Shown one piece after another: positions 24,034 through 30,238 of a DNA stretch of 64,000 nucleotides (positions are counted from its first letter, which is position 1; every line of letters begins with the position of its first letter). A program made the translations under genes and the position numbers. The notes beneath the pieces were generated by a model. That model was not told the DNA's origin, made no database searches, and saw only the letters and a program-made list of their open reading frames with translations. The stretch lies in IMG/VR virus record IMGVR_UViG_3300034107_000314, positions 91,260 through 155,259 of that record. One strand, given 5' to 3'. This DNA is from a virus.

Positions 24034-24062
24034 ATTATATCATATGAGGGGCTGAATGTCAA
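24034..24062 (-). promoter_or_regulatory. perfect sigma-70 promoter
   Basis: Minus strand TTGACA, 17-base spacer, TATAAT; reads the block 24010 down to 22784. Confidence 0.82.
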
Positions 24063-24081
24063 CCCCCCAAGCTATATATTT

Positions 24082-24399
24082 TTAGTCAATCTGGGCGAGC
24101 AGTTCGCCAGCACGCTTGGCCGCGATGATTTCGGCCAGCTTGGAGAGATCCTTCTTAGGCTTGCGAACTTCGTCGCTTCGTCGCATGGTCGGCAGTTCTA
24201 CGCCAACTTCCTTAAGCTCTTTGCGGAGCTTGAGAGCCTTCTGGTAAGACGTTTCAAGGTCAAGGCCAAAATGGTCGGCAACGTCTTGGATCGTGCCACT
24301 GGTGACGTTTGTAGCGGCATCAAAGCCACGTTGGAAAACATCCATATAAACAGACACAAAATCTTCAGCATTGATGAACTTGCGTGTTGTTTTAGCCAT
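24082..24399 (-). CDS. possible HTH DNA-binding protein, 105 aa
   Basis: Residues 36-70, TIQDVADHFGLDLETSYQKA and onward, look like a winged-helix or HTH unit; the C-terminus is basic. GC-richer than its neighbours. Role as a regulator is only suggested. Confidence 0.5.
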   Translation of the reverse strand: MAKTTRKFINAEDFVSVYMDVFQRGFDAATNVTSGTIQDVADHFGLDLETSYQKALKLRKELKEVGVELPTMRRSDEVRKPKKDLSKLAEIIAAKRAGELLAQID

Positions 24400-24503
24400 C
24401 GGTATAGATCTCTTTCTTTAGATAGAAGATAGTGGATTTGGCTTCAAACCAGTCGTGAGTGAGATCCACTTAACTCATCATACGTTTGACTGGCTATACT
24501 ACT

Positions 24504-24531
24504 ATTATACAGGATAGAACGCAGTTGTCAA
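24504..24531 (-). promoter_or_regulatory. sigma-70 promoter
   Basis: Minus strand TTGACA, 16-base spacer, TATAAT. Confidence 0.75.
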
Positions 24532-24534
24532 GAC

Positions 24535-24756
24535 TTACTTGGTGAAAATTACAGGATTCACCATTTTTACACATGAGAGGGAAGCAATGCGATTGAACCC
24601 CTTGTCAGTGTATTGCAGGACGACATATTGACCATTAGAGCTTACACCCTGACGAATGATCTTACCATCACGAACCTTGAGGATATTACGATTGCCGCCT
24701 ACAGGGTAGGAAACAACCAACTTACGACCGTTGCGAACATTGATTGACTTGAGCAT
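24535..24756 (-). CDS. hypothetical basic protein, 73 aa
   Basis: Not recognised. Beta-rich and basic (LVVSYPVGGNRNILKVRDGK). Single-gene unit with its own promoter. Confidence 0.6.
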   Translation of the reverse strand: MLKSINVRNGRKLVVSYPVGGNRNILKVRDGKIIRQGVSSNGQYVVLQYTDKGFNRIASLSCVKMVNPVIFTK

Positions 24757-24803
24757 ATCTTAGATCTCCTTAGAACTGACACTTGGTTACTGACCACACA
24801 TAT

Positions 24804-24832
24804 ATTCTAACACAGGTGAGTTTACTTGTCAA
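24804..24832 (-). promoter_or_regulatory. sigma-70 promoter
   Basis: Minus strand TTGACA, 17-base spacer, TAGAAT. Confidence 0.65.
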
Positions 24833-25056
24833 GCATACGGCCAATAATCTGATTTTATTTCATGTTTCAGATCCTTGACCTCAGCTTCAAGTAGAACTAC
24901 GTATTCCTCTAGCTTTTTATGTATTTCTTGATAGTAGCGGTCAGCTTGTGACCCTTCCCAATCATAACCATAATCCTTAACCTGATTAAGAATGCACTCG
25001 TCATATTTCTGTCTAGTAGAGGCAAGCTCATTTTTCACCTGTTCAATCTTACTCAT
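24829..25056 (-). CDS. coiled-coil protein, 75 aa
   Basis: Not recognised. Helices at both ends (EQVKNELASTRQKYDECIL and LEEYVVLLEAEVKDLKHEI) around a Tyr-rich turn. Confidence 0.6.
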   Translation of the reverse strand: MSKIEQVKNELASTRQKYDECILNQVKDYGYDWEGSQADRYYQEIHKKLEEYVVLLEAEVKDLKHEIKSDYWPYA

Positions 25057-25104
25057 CTTTTCACTCCACTTCGTTTCGTTCGTTTCTCACTTCCTTACTC
25101 CTAT

Positions 25105-25132
25105 ATTATACATCATAGAAAGCTGTTGTCAA
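25105..25132 (-). promoter_or_regulatory. sigma-70 promoter
   Basis: Minus strand TTGACA, 16-base spacer, TATAAT. Confidence 0.75.
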
Positions 25133-25187
25133 GCCCTGTGGGGTGTTATTTTGGAGATTATTTTATATTGTTGTAAGTGCTTGTGGT

Positions 25188-25236
25188 GTAAGGACTTGCG
25201 GCGAGGCGCGCTAGCGGGGTCGCTGTAAATCCTTAC
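25188..25236 (+). repeat. 49-bp hairpin element, copy 1
   Basis: Begins GTAAGGACTTGCGGC, ends TGTAAATCCTTAC; GC-rich centre. Seven copies of exactly 49 bp occur in the window. Lies between a terminator and a promoter. Confidence 0.85.
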
Positions 25237-25252
25237 GTAGTAAGTACTTACG

Positions 25253-25279
25253 AAAAAACCCACCGCAACGAGCGATGGG
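25253..25279 (-). terminator. rho-independent terminator of tRNA cluster 2
   Basis: Minus strand CCCATCGC/GCGGTGGG stem, five-base loop, then TTTTTT; 17 bases after tRNA-Arg. Confidence 0.85.
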
Positions 25280-25295
25280 CCACTTTAAAAGGAAT

Positions 25296-25367
25296 ACCCC
25301 GATCAGGATTTGAACCTGAAACCTACAGCTTAGAAGGCTGTTGCTCTATCCAATTGAGCTATCGGGG
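25296..25367 (-). tRNA. tRNA-Arg(UCU)
   Basis: Acceptor CCCCGAT/ATCGGGG, anticodon stem ACAGC/GCTGT with loop CTTCTAA giving UCU, T-loop TTCAAAT. Confidence 0.92.
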
Positions 25368-25373
25368 CTTATA

Positions 25374-25437
25374 TTGAGTATTTTGGTCATAAGATAATCT
25401 CAGGTAAGAATACTCAAACTTACTTTAGTGATTATCT
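25374..25437 (-). ncRNA. possible H-type pseudoknot in tRNA spacer
   Basis: Two interleaved stems: TTGAGTATT with AATACTCAA (9 bp) and AGATAATC with GATTATCT (8 bp), in order a-b-a'-b'. Could fold as a pseudoknot or as two exclusive hairpins between tRNA-Leu and tRNA-Arg. Confidence 0.4.
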
Positions 25438-25439
25438 AA

Positions 25440-25524
25440 TACGGATGATGGGAATCGAACCCATATGAGGTTTAATCCTCGACAGATTTTAAGTCTGTTG
25501 CGTATACCATTTCGCCACATCCGC
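25440..25524 (-). tRNA. tRNA-Leu(UAA)
   Basis: Class II. Acceptor GCGGATG/CATCCGT, anticodon loop CTTAAAA giving UAA, variable arm, T-arm TGGG-TTCGATT-CCCA. Confidence 0.93.
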
Positions 25525-25529
25525 ATGAA

Positions 25530-25602
25530 TACCCCTACGGAGAATTGAACTCCGGTTTCAAGATTGAAAATCTTGCGTCCTAGGCCACTAGACGATAAGG
25601 GC
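25530..25602 (-). tRNA. tRNA-Glu(UUC)
   Basis: Acceptor GCCCTTA/TAGGGGT, anticodon stem CAAGA/TCTTG with loop TTTTCAA giving UUC, T-arm CGGAG/CTCCG. Confidence 0.92.
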
Positions 25603-25612
25603 ATTTACCACT

Positions 25613-25683
25613 TGGCCTATCGGGGTACGATCCCGAAACCTGTCACTTATAAGGTGACTGCTCTACCAATTGAGCTATAGGCC
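25613..25683 (-). tRNA. tRNA-Ile(UAU)
   Basis: Acceptor GGCCTAT/ATAGGCC, anticodon stem GTCAC/GTGAC with loop CTTATAA giving UAU, which reads AUA directly. T-loop ATCGTAC is slightly unusual. Most bacteria read AUA with a lysidine-modified CAU tRNA instead. Confidence 0.9.
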
Positions 25684-25758
25684 AGTAGATGCCATTTTTG
25701 GACTGAAGTCAATCTCGTTTGGGAAATGGCAAACCCAACTTCATTGATCGACTATCTT

Positions 25759-25787
25759 ATTATATCACTTCACTTTCAGTTTGTCAA
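25759..25787 (-). promoter_or_regulatory. perfect sigma-70 promoter of tRNA cluster 2
   Basis: Minus strand TTGACA, 17-base spacer, TATAAT; overlaps the end of the gene before it. Confidence 0.82.
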
Positions 25788-26124
25788 CTAGACGCCTGAG
25801 AAAACTCTTGTTAATCTTCTGGACATTTACGAGACGACCATCGTAGAATGACTTGATTTTATTATCACTCAACTGAATGGTCAGCAAATACTGTGATCTC
25901 TCAAGATCCATGTTACGCAAGATTGTCTCGTATCGCAGTCTATGTTCAAACATATCACGAACTTGGATTACAGTACCTTCATATTCCTTGATCTCATATA
26001 GGGTATGAGCAGGAAGATGAGTACGATCTAATTTCCGTTCGATGTACTGGAACTTGACTTTGTTACCAGCGGTCAATTGTGCGATCATCTCTATCTTCTC
26101 CTGAAAGGTTTGAATCATCTTCAT
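25765..26124 (-). CDS. hypothetical basic protein, 119 aa
   Basis: Not recognised. Beta-strand rich (YEIKEYEGTVIQV, YLLTIQLSDNKIKSFYDG) with a basic helical tail. A start two codons in is possible. Confidence 0.6.
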   Translation of the reverse strand: MKMIQTFQEKIEMIAQLTAGNKVKFQYIERKLDRTHLPAHTLYEIKEYEGTVIQVRDMFEHRLRYETILRNMDLERSQYLLTIQLSDNKIKSFYDGRLVNVQKINKSFLRRLVDKLKVK

Positions 26125-26135
26125 CTCACTACTCT

Positions 26136-26163
26136 ATTATACCATCTCGTATTCACTTGTCAA
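26136..26163 (-). promoter_or_regulatory. sigma-70 promoter
   Basis: Minus strand TTGACA, 16-base spacer, TATAAT. Confidence 0.75.
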
Positions 26164-26334
26164 GCAACTTTTTCGAGAACTTTCCTCGAATCTGTATTCG
26201 CCAGCAAAGATTTCGTTCAACGTCTCTAGGCTAGCAATGAAGTCACGATAAGATGAGAACTCATCAATATCGGTTTTTTGGTTATCGTATACTTTGCCAG
26301 TTGACAGGTTTGTCATCTTGTAGAAATAGATCAT
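26137..26334 (-). CDS. hypothetical protein, 65 aa
   Basis: Not recognised. MIYFYKMTNLSTGKVYDNQK opening, acidic centre. Overlaps the previous gene by four bases. Confidence 0.58.
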   Translation of the reverse strand: MIYFYKMTNLSTGKVYDNQKTDIDEFSSYRDFIASLETLNEIFAGEYRFEESSRKSCLTSEYEMV

Positions 26335-26516
26335 TCGTCTTCTCCTATTTCAAAAACTTCCCAGTCGTCTACATCCTTAGTAGAAAAATACTCTACAGTA
26401 TAAGGATACTGTTCTATCTTCTCATTTGCTATTTCTTTAGCATGATCTCTATTCTCAGCTTCAACGTCGATATCAACGCCGTGAATTTCGTACACTCTGA
26501 CGACATACTTCTTCAT
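26331..26516 (-). CDS. DpnD/PcfM-like small protein, 61 aa
   Basis: VRVYEIHGVDIDVEAENRDH gives the V-x-V-x-A-E-N pattern of DpnD/PcfM-like proteins. Paralogue-like to the 60-aa protein at 11297. Role unknown. Confidence 0.55.
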   Translation of the reverse strand: MKKYVVRVYEIHGVDIDVEAENRDHAKEIANEKIEQYPYTVEYFSTKDVDDWEVFEIGEDE

Positions 26517-26519
26517 ACA

Positions 26520-26690
26520 TTACCCCGGATAGATAGAGATATTGAAACCACTCAAGAACGCATCGGACAACAGCTCAAATCGACCACCACCGTGGCTTGG
26601 CATGAAGATATGAATATCTCCATTATCTGCGATGTTACCAGAGAACATCTTATCAAGAGTTGGCACATACAGCAAGCAGTTCGTTTCCAT
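26520..26690 (-). CDS. hypothetical protein, 56 aa
   Basis: Not recognised. Short ORF beginning METNCLLYVPTLDKMFSGN; GGAG-like site (AAAGGGAGTG) upstream; ends just before the next ATG. Confidence 0.58.
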   Translation of the reverse strand: METNCLLYVPTLDKMFSGNIADNGDIHIFMPSHGGGRFELLSDAFLSGFNISIYPG

Positions 26691-26715
26691 CACTCACTCC
26701 CTTTCTTACTACTCT

Positions 26716-26743
26716 ATTGTATCACACGATCCTGTCTTGTCAA
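26716..26743 (-). promoter_or_regulatory. sigma-70 promoter
   Basis: Minus strand TTGACA, 16-base spacer, TACAAT; reads 26690 down to 26137. Confidence 0.72.
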
Positions 26744-26745
26744 GC

Positions 26746-26943
26746 TCAAAATGCCTTAATCGTAAGATTTTGAATTGGCAAGAGAGAGATGTTTATCACT
26801 TTGGGCTGCTTTGGTTCTTCGACCCTTACCTCTACGCTTCCCACTTTGGGAGCTACCAGAGCAGGAAATGGGGCTTCCCGCTTCTGGAAGTGTTTGCATC
26901 CACTGCATGACAGGATCAAAACCGCAATAATCGTCAATCGCAT
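26746..26943 (-). CDS. putative small lipoprotein, 65 aa
   Basis: N-terminus MRLTIIAVLILSCSGC has a hydrophobic helix and lipobox-like Ser-Gly-Cys; the rest is Pro/Val-rich. AAGGAG precedes the ATG. Overlaps another ORF in a different frame (26756-27049). Confidence 0.55.
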   Translation of the reverse strand: MRLTIIAVLILSCSGCKHFQKREAPFPALVAPKVGSVEVRVEEPKQPKVINISLLPIQNLTIKAF

Positions 26944-27049
26944 AGGTCACTCCTTTGTTAGTTTCCCTATATATATTATCGACATTTTGCGGCTCCCTAT
27001 CCAGCTTATTCTCCCAAAATTCAGCAGAAAATTCAAGAACATCTCTCAT
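26756..27049 (-). CDS. hypothetical protein, up to 97 aa, overlapping
   Basis: Not recognised. First 60 residues look protein-like (FSAEFWENKLDREPQNVD); the basic C-terminal half lies opposite the lipoprotein frame and may be noncoding. GGAG upstream of its ATG. Confidence 0.42.
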   Translation of the reverse strand: MRDVLEFSAEFWENKLDREPQNVDNIYRETNKGVTYAIDDYCGFDPVMQWMQTLPEAGSPISCSGSSQSGKRRGKGRRTKAAQSDKHLSLANSKSYD

Positions 27050-27071
27050 CGGCTACACTCCCTATAAAAAA

Positions 27072-27266
27072 TTAAACTTCTTCAGGCCAGTTAAACCACA
27101 GTTGAGGTTGATTCTTATCTATAAGATAGTCTTCATCATCATTATCTAGCATGAGTGCATCATGATCTAGTATATATGTTGAATCGTTTTCTACATCGTA
27201 CAATTGAATGTCAGTGTCCAAGAAACGCTCATCAATCTGAGCTTCTTTAAGTTCACGCCATGTCAT
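27072..27266 (-). CDS. hypothetical very acidic protein, 64 aa
   Basis: Not recognised. Asp-rich (YILDHDALMLDNDDEDYL), ends in WFNWPEEV. Highly acidic small phage proteins can mimic DNA, but nothing specific supports that here. Confidence 0.55.
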   Translation of the reverse strand: MTWRELKEAQIDERFLDTDIQLYDVENDSTYILDHDALMLDNDDEDYLIDKNQPQLWFNWPEEV

Positions 27267-27549
27267 GGTCGATATCCCTTTTATCAGTGGTTCGTTCCCA
27301 CCGTTGTTTATGTTCTACTACATCATGCAAATATTTCTTGCCATCGCTGTTGAATGTCCATACATCCATCACTTCTTCCTGTTCAGGGATGATAAGATCG
27401 TCATCACCACTTGGGTCGTACCCCTTAAGAGCTTCGCGAGTTGCCCCCCGAAGTTTCTTGTTACATTGTTTCTTGCTACTCTTATCAGAGTCACCAGCGA
27501 TTTTGAAGATTGGCGTTTTGCGATATGACTTACCCACTTTATTCTCCAC
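27253..27549 (-). CDS. hypothetical protein, 98 aa
   Basis: Not recognised. Basic first half, acidic second half; overlaps the next gene by 14 bases. Confidence 0.55.
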   Translation of the reverse strand: MENKVGKSYRKTPIFKIAGDSDKSSKKQCNKKLRGATREALKGYDPSGDDDLIIPEQEEVMDVWTFNSDGKKYLHDVVEHKQRWERTTDKRDIDHDMA

Positions 27550-27667
27550 TTTCAGGACATGAGATGCTTAGCATAATTCCACACATGAATAGCGTAAATA
27601 CCATCATAGATTATACCTTCATTAAAACCTCCAACAGAGCCGACAGATTGTTGTGTATCATGATACT

Positions 27668-27696
27668 ATTATACCATACGGATACAGGAATGTCAA
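27668..27696 (-). promoter_or_regulatory. perfect sigma-70 promoter
   Basis: Minus strand TTGACA, 17-base spacer, TATAAT; directly after tRNA-Thr, reads 27549 down. Confidence 0.8.
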
Positions 27697-27697
27697 G

Positions 27698-27769
27698 AGC
27701 CGAGGGAGGGATTTGAACCCCCAACCTTTGCTTTACAAAAGCACTGCTCTACCGTTGAGCTACCCCGGC
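27698..27769 (-). tRNA. tRNA-Thr(UGU)
   Basis: Acceptor GCCGGGG/CCCTCGGC with one wobble, anticodon loop TTTGTAA giving UGU, T-loop TTCAAAT. Confidence 0.9.
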
Positions 27770-27772
27770 GAA

Positions 27773-27844
27773 TGGAACTACTGGGGGACGATCCCAGACT
27801 AACACATTAAAAGTGTGCGGTGCTGCCAGTTACACCATAGTTCC
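27773..27844 (-). tRNA. tRNA-Lys(UUU)
   Basis: Acceptor GGAACTA/TAGTTCC, anticodon stem GCACA/TGTGT with loop CTTTTAA giving UUU, T-arm CTGGG/CCCAG. The 55-base spacer before tRNA-Asn holds a perfect hairpin GGACCA/TGGTCC (27851-27867). Confidence 0.88.
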
Positions 27845-27899
27845 AAGCTAGGACCACATAATGGTCCCGTTTCATATCGCACACATGGTACGACAGAAG

Positions 27900-27971
27900 C
27901 TGGTCAGGTAGGACTTGAACCTACAACCGTTCCGTTAACAGCGGAATGCTCTACCATTGAGCTACTGACCA
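27900..27971 (-). tRNA. tRNA-Asn(GUU)
   Basis: Acceptor TGGTCAG/CTGACCA, discriminator G, anticodon stem TTCCG/CGGAA with loop CTGTTAA giving GUU, T-arm GTAGG/CCTAC. Confidence 0.92.
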
Positions 27972-27977
27972 AAGTAC

Positions 27978-28103
27978 GTTTGAATGGGAGGAATCGAACC
28001 TCATCTCACCTCTTATTCCACCTAGATTATCTGACCACAGAATGCAAAGATGGGAATTGAACCCATTCGATCTAGTCGGGACGCTTCCTGCGTTCATTCA
28101 AAC
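27978..28103 (-). ncRNA. 126-nt structured RNA with two T-arm-like hairpins
   Basis: Closed by GTTTGAATG/CATTCAAAC (9 bp). Contains hairpin ACGC/GCGT, a 6-bp stem CTAGAT/ATCTAG that encloses ATGGG-TTCAATT-CCCAT and TCTG/CAGA, then GAGG-TTCGATT-CCTC. The last is a canonical T-arm. May be a tRNA with an insertion, two merged tRNAs, or a new RNA. Confidence 0.5.
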
Positions 28104-28105
28104 AT

Positions 28106-28186
28106 TGCGTGCTAGTGGAATCGAACCACTTAAGGCGTAGCCACCTGATTTACAGTCAGGTCCGTTATCCAACTCGGTCAACACGC
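28106..28186 (-). tRNA. tRNA-Tyr(GUA)
   Basis: Class II. Acceptor GCGTGTT/AGCACGC, discriminator A, anticodon loop CTGTAAA giving GUA, variable arm, T-arm AGTGG/CCACT. Confidence 0.93.
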
Positions 28187-28197
28187 TTCGTATTACT

Positions 28198-28225
28198 ATT
28201 ATACACCAGATTCCAATTTTGTCAA
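28198..28225 (-). promoter_or_regulatory. sigma-70 promoter of tRNA cluster 3
   Basis: Minus strand TTGACA, 16-base spacer, TATAAT; overlaps the end of the gene before it. Confidence 0.8.
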
Positions 28226-28570
28226 CCGATCTTTCAATTCTTTTATGATTTTCTCAAGTCCGGCGACTTGCCATTCGGCGATGTTCAGCCGTGACTCAAT
28301 TGATGGTGGCTCTGGCTTATCAGCATAGTCGCAGAAGTTGAAAGTCTCAATTCGGCTATGCTCATAGTGAACAGGTTCGCCATGTACAGTCTGGATTCCA
28401 TCGGGCGAGTAGAACTTCACTAAGATATGATTGTCTCCATCGTCCCAACCGTCAGCAGCTTCCAAGCATTCGATATAGTACCAATTCCTATAGTCGGGAA
28501 GCTGGGCTTTCATTCTAGCCAATTCAGTGGTACTGGGCCGGAATGTTGTGTGTTTCCAAGATACGCTCAT
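28199..28570 (-). CDS. hypothetical protein, 123 aa
   Basis: Not recognised. Central WYYIECLEAADGWDDGDNHI and a C-terminal coiled coil (QVAGLEKIIKELKDRLTKLE). Confidence 0.6.
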   Translation of the reverse strand: MSVSWKHTTFRPSTTELARMKAQLPDYRNWYYIECLEAADGWDDGDNHILVKFYSPDGIQTVHGEPVHYEHSRIETFNFCDYADKPEPPSIESRLNIAEWQVAGLEKIIKELKDRLTKLESGV

Positions 28571-28782
28571 TCTGATATCCTTTTCAATAGGTCAATAGCG
28601 GTTTGAAACTCTGGACGATCTTTGTTGTTGCTTCCTAAATTCCTTAGTAGCCACAACACGTTGTCTTCTCTCAGTTCTATTCTACCACGGGGAACATCCA
28701 TTGTCAAGAGTAATTCCATAAGAGCTACCCTAGTTTTTAAAAAGAAGATCTCATCGTTGAGTGTGTCTATGAAATACGACAT
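28567..28782 (-). CDS. hypothetical helical protein, 71 aa
   Basis: Not recognised. Helical; overlaps the next start by four bases. Confidence 0.58.
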   Translation of the reverse strand: MSYFIDTLNDEIFFLKTRVALMELLLTMDVPRGRIELREDNVLWLLRNLGSNNKDRPEFQTAIDLLKRISE

Positions 28783-28859
28783 CAGAATTGCCCCTTGAAA
28801 ACCATCTTGATTAGTTGACCAACACAGTAACCAGCAACCAGAGCTATGACTTCTAACAT
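28782..28859 (-). CDS. membrane microprotein, 25 aa
   Basis: One membrane helix (LEVIALVAGYCVGQLI, glycine-zipper-like) and a Lys-Gly-Gln tail. AAGGAGAG precedes the ATG; TGATG overlap with the next gene. Confidence 0.5.
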   Translation of the reverse strand: MLEVIALVAGYCVGQLIKMVFKGQF

Positions 28860-28903
28860 CTGCAACTCTCCTTTGAGAAGGGTGACTCGTTTCTTATATT
28901 ACT

Positions 28904-28932
28904 ATTATACATTATCGACATCCTGTTGTCAA
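28904..28932 (-). promoter_or_regulatory. perfect sigma-70 promoter
   Basis: Minus strand TTGACA, 17-base spacer, TATAAT. Confidence 0.8.
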
Positions 28933-28965
28933 GTGTTTAGACCAAATTATTTTAATAAGTTAGCT

Positions 28966-29009
28966 GACTGTAGCTTAACGTGGCGAGCCTTAATATATAG
29001 GATAATCCA
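28966..29009 (-). repeat. TTAGCTGACT repeat, copy D
   Basis: AAGTTAGCTGACTGTAGCTT, then a TAATATATAGGAT block. Tandem with copy E. Confidence 0.72.
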
Positions 29010-29061
29010 AAGTTAGCTGACTGTAGCTTAACTTTGCGTATCTGATTATATAGGATAATCC
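29010..29061 (-). repeat. TTAGCTGACT repeat, copy E
   Basis: Tandem with copy D; followed at once by the G-quadruplex tract. Confidence 0.72.
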
Positions 29062-29062
29062 A

Positions 29063-29101
29063 CCCCCACCCCCCAGACCACCCAGATTACCCAAACTACC
29101 C
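29063..29101 (-). other. G-quadruplex motif
   Basis: Minus strand: GGG, GGG, GGG and a G6 run separated by three six-base loops, plus a further G5 run. Fits the G3N1-7 rule. No gene here. Confidence 0.65.
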
Positions 29102-29166
29102 AAACCTCCTAATCGCTATAAACCCTATAACCCACCCATCTTAACATCGACGTAAGTATATATAGT

Positions 29167-29215
29167 ATAAGGACTTATGGCGTTTCCCCCTGCCGCCCTC
29201 GCCGTAAACCCTTAC
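29167..29215 (+). repeat. 49-bp hairpin element, copy 2
   Basis: ATAAGGACTTATGGC ... CCGTAAACCCTTAC; exactly 49 bp. Followed by AAGGACTTATATCAATTG. Confidence 0.85.
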
Positions 29216-29251
29216 TGGCAAAGGACTTATATCAATTGTATTTCAGTCAAT

Positions 29252-29282
29252 AAAAAATGCAACCGCCGAAGCGATTGCATTT
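29252..29282 (-). terminator. rho-independent terminator with TTCG loop
   Basis: Minus strand AATGCAATCGC/GCGGTTGCATT, 11 bp with a TTCG tetraloop, then TTTTTATT. Ends the 29747-29287 unit. Confidence 0.88.
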
Positions 29283-29286
29283 AATA

Positions 29287-29346
29287 TTAATCACGTTGGC
29301 ATAATGATATTGCAATGCCCATAAAGAACATCAATATTATTATCAT
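29287..29346 (-). CDS. membrane microprotein, 19 aa
   Basis: MIIILMFFMGIAISLCQRD: one membrane helix. Its ATG overlaps the end of the previous gene and a terminator follows. A close relative of the same length is at 31067. Confidence 0.45.
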   Translation of the reverse strand: MIIILMFFMGIAISLCQRD

Positions 29347-29747
29347 CAGGCCACCAAGATACCCGCCTTCCGTTGTGTCATGATTTCAATTTGCTTAAGT
29401 CTATCACGAATCCCCATACGCTTTACACCATATACAGGCGAATAGATATTAGGATTGGTTTTAGTTGACTTACGAACTCTAGCGGCTTGCAAGGTGTAGG
29501 GAGTAAGAAAGGGATGAGTCTTTTTCAAGACTGGGCTATTCTTATTTTCCAACATTGCGTAAATGCTATCGGCGAATTGTTTTAATGTCGAATCGGCACA
29601 GTGAGTGCGGAATTCGTTGCCATTTTTTTGAACCGATACCACTTTGTTTCCAAGCAAGAGCAGATCAGATCGGCCAGCGGTGATGCCAGCGGTTGCGTTT
29701 GAAGTCTTGGCAATTTTACGATCTGAGTTCTGAATGCGAATCGACAT
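29346..29747 (-). CDS. hypothetical basic protein, 133 aa
   Basis: Not recognised. Basic, with many Lys/Arg and Thr; the C-terminus carries GIRDRLKQIEIMTQRKAG. Confidence 0.6.
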   Translation of the reverse strand: MSIRIQNSDRKIAKTSNATAGITAGRSDLLLLGNKVVSVQKNGNEFRTHCADSTLKQFADSIYAMLENKNSPVLKKTHPFLTPYTLQAARVRKSTKTNPNIYSPVYGVKRMGIRDRLKQIEIMTQRKAGILVA

Positions 29748-29805
29748 GAATATTTCACCTTAGATAGTGAACAATCGGACACCGCGAAGTTGCGGAACGC
29801 AATAG

Positions 29806-29820
29806 GTGGAATCGAACCAC
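29806..29820 (-). other. isolated tRNA T-arm-like hairpin
   Basis: Minus strand GTGG-TTCGATT-CCAC, a classic T-arm sequence, without a full acceptor stem nearby; probably a tRNA remnant. Confidence 0.4.
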
Positions 29821-29907
29821 AATTTCAGGTTCAACTTTTTTCTTGATTGAGTCGTTTTTTTAGAACGCCTGTCAAGAGTTGAACATGAAAGAACCATCAT
29901 CGCGGAA

Positions 29908-29948
29908 GTCAAGTGTCGGAATCGAACCGACATTAAACCATTCTTGAC
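29908..29948 (-). ncRNA. tRNA acceptor/T-arm minihelix
   Basis: Minus strand GTCAAG, 11-base link, GTCGG-TTCGATT-CCGAC, one base, CTTGAC. This is an acceptor stem stacked on a T-arm with the D and anticodon arms missing. May be a deleted tRNA or a small functional mimic. Confidence 0.45.
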
Positions 29949-29955
29949 GTAGGGA

Positions 29956-30168
29956 TTATTCATCCCCGAAGAAATCTTCGCACCATTTTTCATAGCTAGA
30001 ACGGGCGTTGAATTCTTGAACGATTGCTTCCAATTGGGCCACGACTTCCATCGGGTCAAGAGCAAACGCCACTTCCATATCCAGCAAATCTTGCTCGGTT
30101 GGAATATAGTCGCCTTGAACATCTTCGCATTGCAATTGGGCGTCGAAATCGTCGAATTGATTTTGCAT
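29956..30168 (-). CDS. hypothetical very acidic protein, 70 aa
   Basis: Not recognised. Asp/Glu/Gln-rich helix-forming sequence (FDDFDAQLQCEDVQGDYIP), ends CEDFFGDE. Own promoter at 30211. Confidence 0.6.
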   Translation of the reverse strand: MQNQFDDFDAQLQCEDVQGDYIPTEQDLLDMEVAFALDPMEVVAQLEAIVQEFNARSSYEKWCEDFFGDE

Positions 30169-30210
30169 CTGTCGTTTCCTTTGTTTGAGTCTCGTTTGCC
30201 TTACACCACT

Positions 30211-30238
30211 ATTGTATCACACCGCAAGCGATTGTCAA
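30211..30238 (-). promoter_or_regulatory. sigma-70 promoter
   Basis: Minus strand TTGACA, 16-base spacer, TACAAT. Confidence 0.72.

Noticed and set aside
26746-27049. Overlapping ORF pair as an embedded Rz/Rz1 spanin set
   Set aside because: The larger ORF lacks an N-terminal membrane helix, so the i-spanin criterion fails; the lipoprotein alone is kept.
29760-30122. 120-aa minus ORF across tRNA remnants
   Set aside because: Overlaps the acidic 70-aa gene in another frame and covers T-arm remnants; Trp/Lys/Phe-rich shadow composition.
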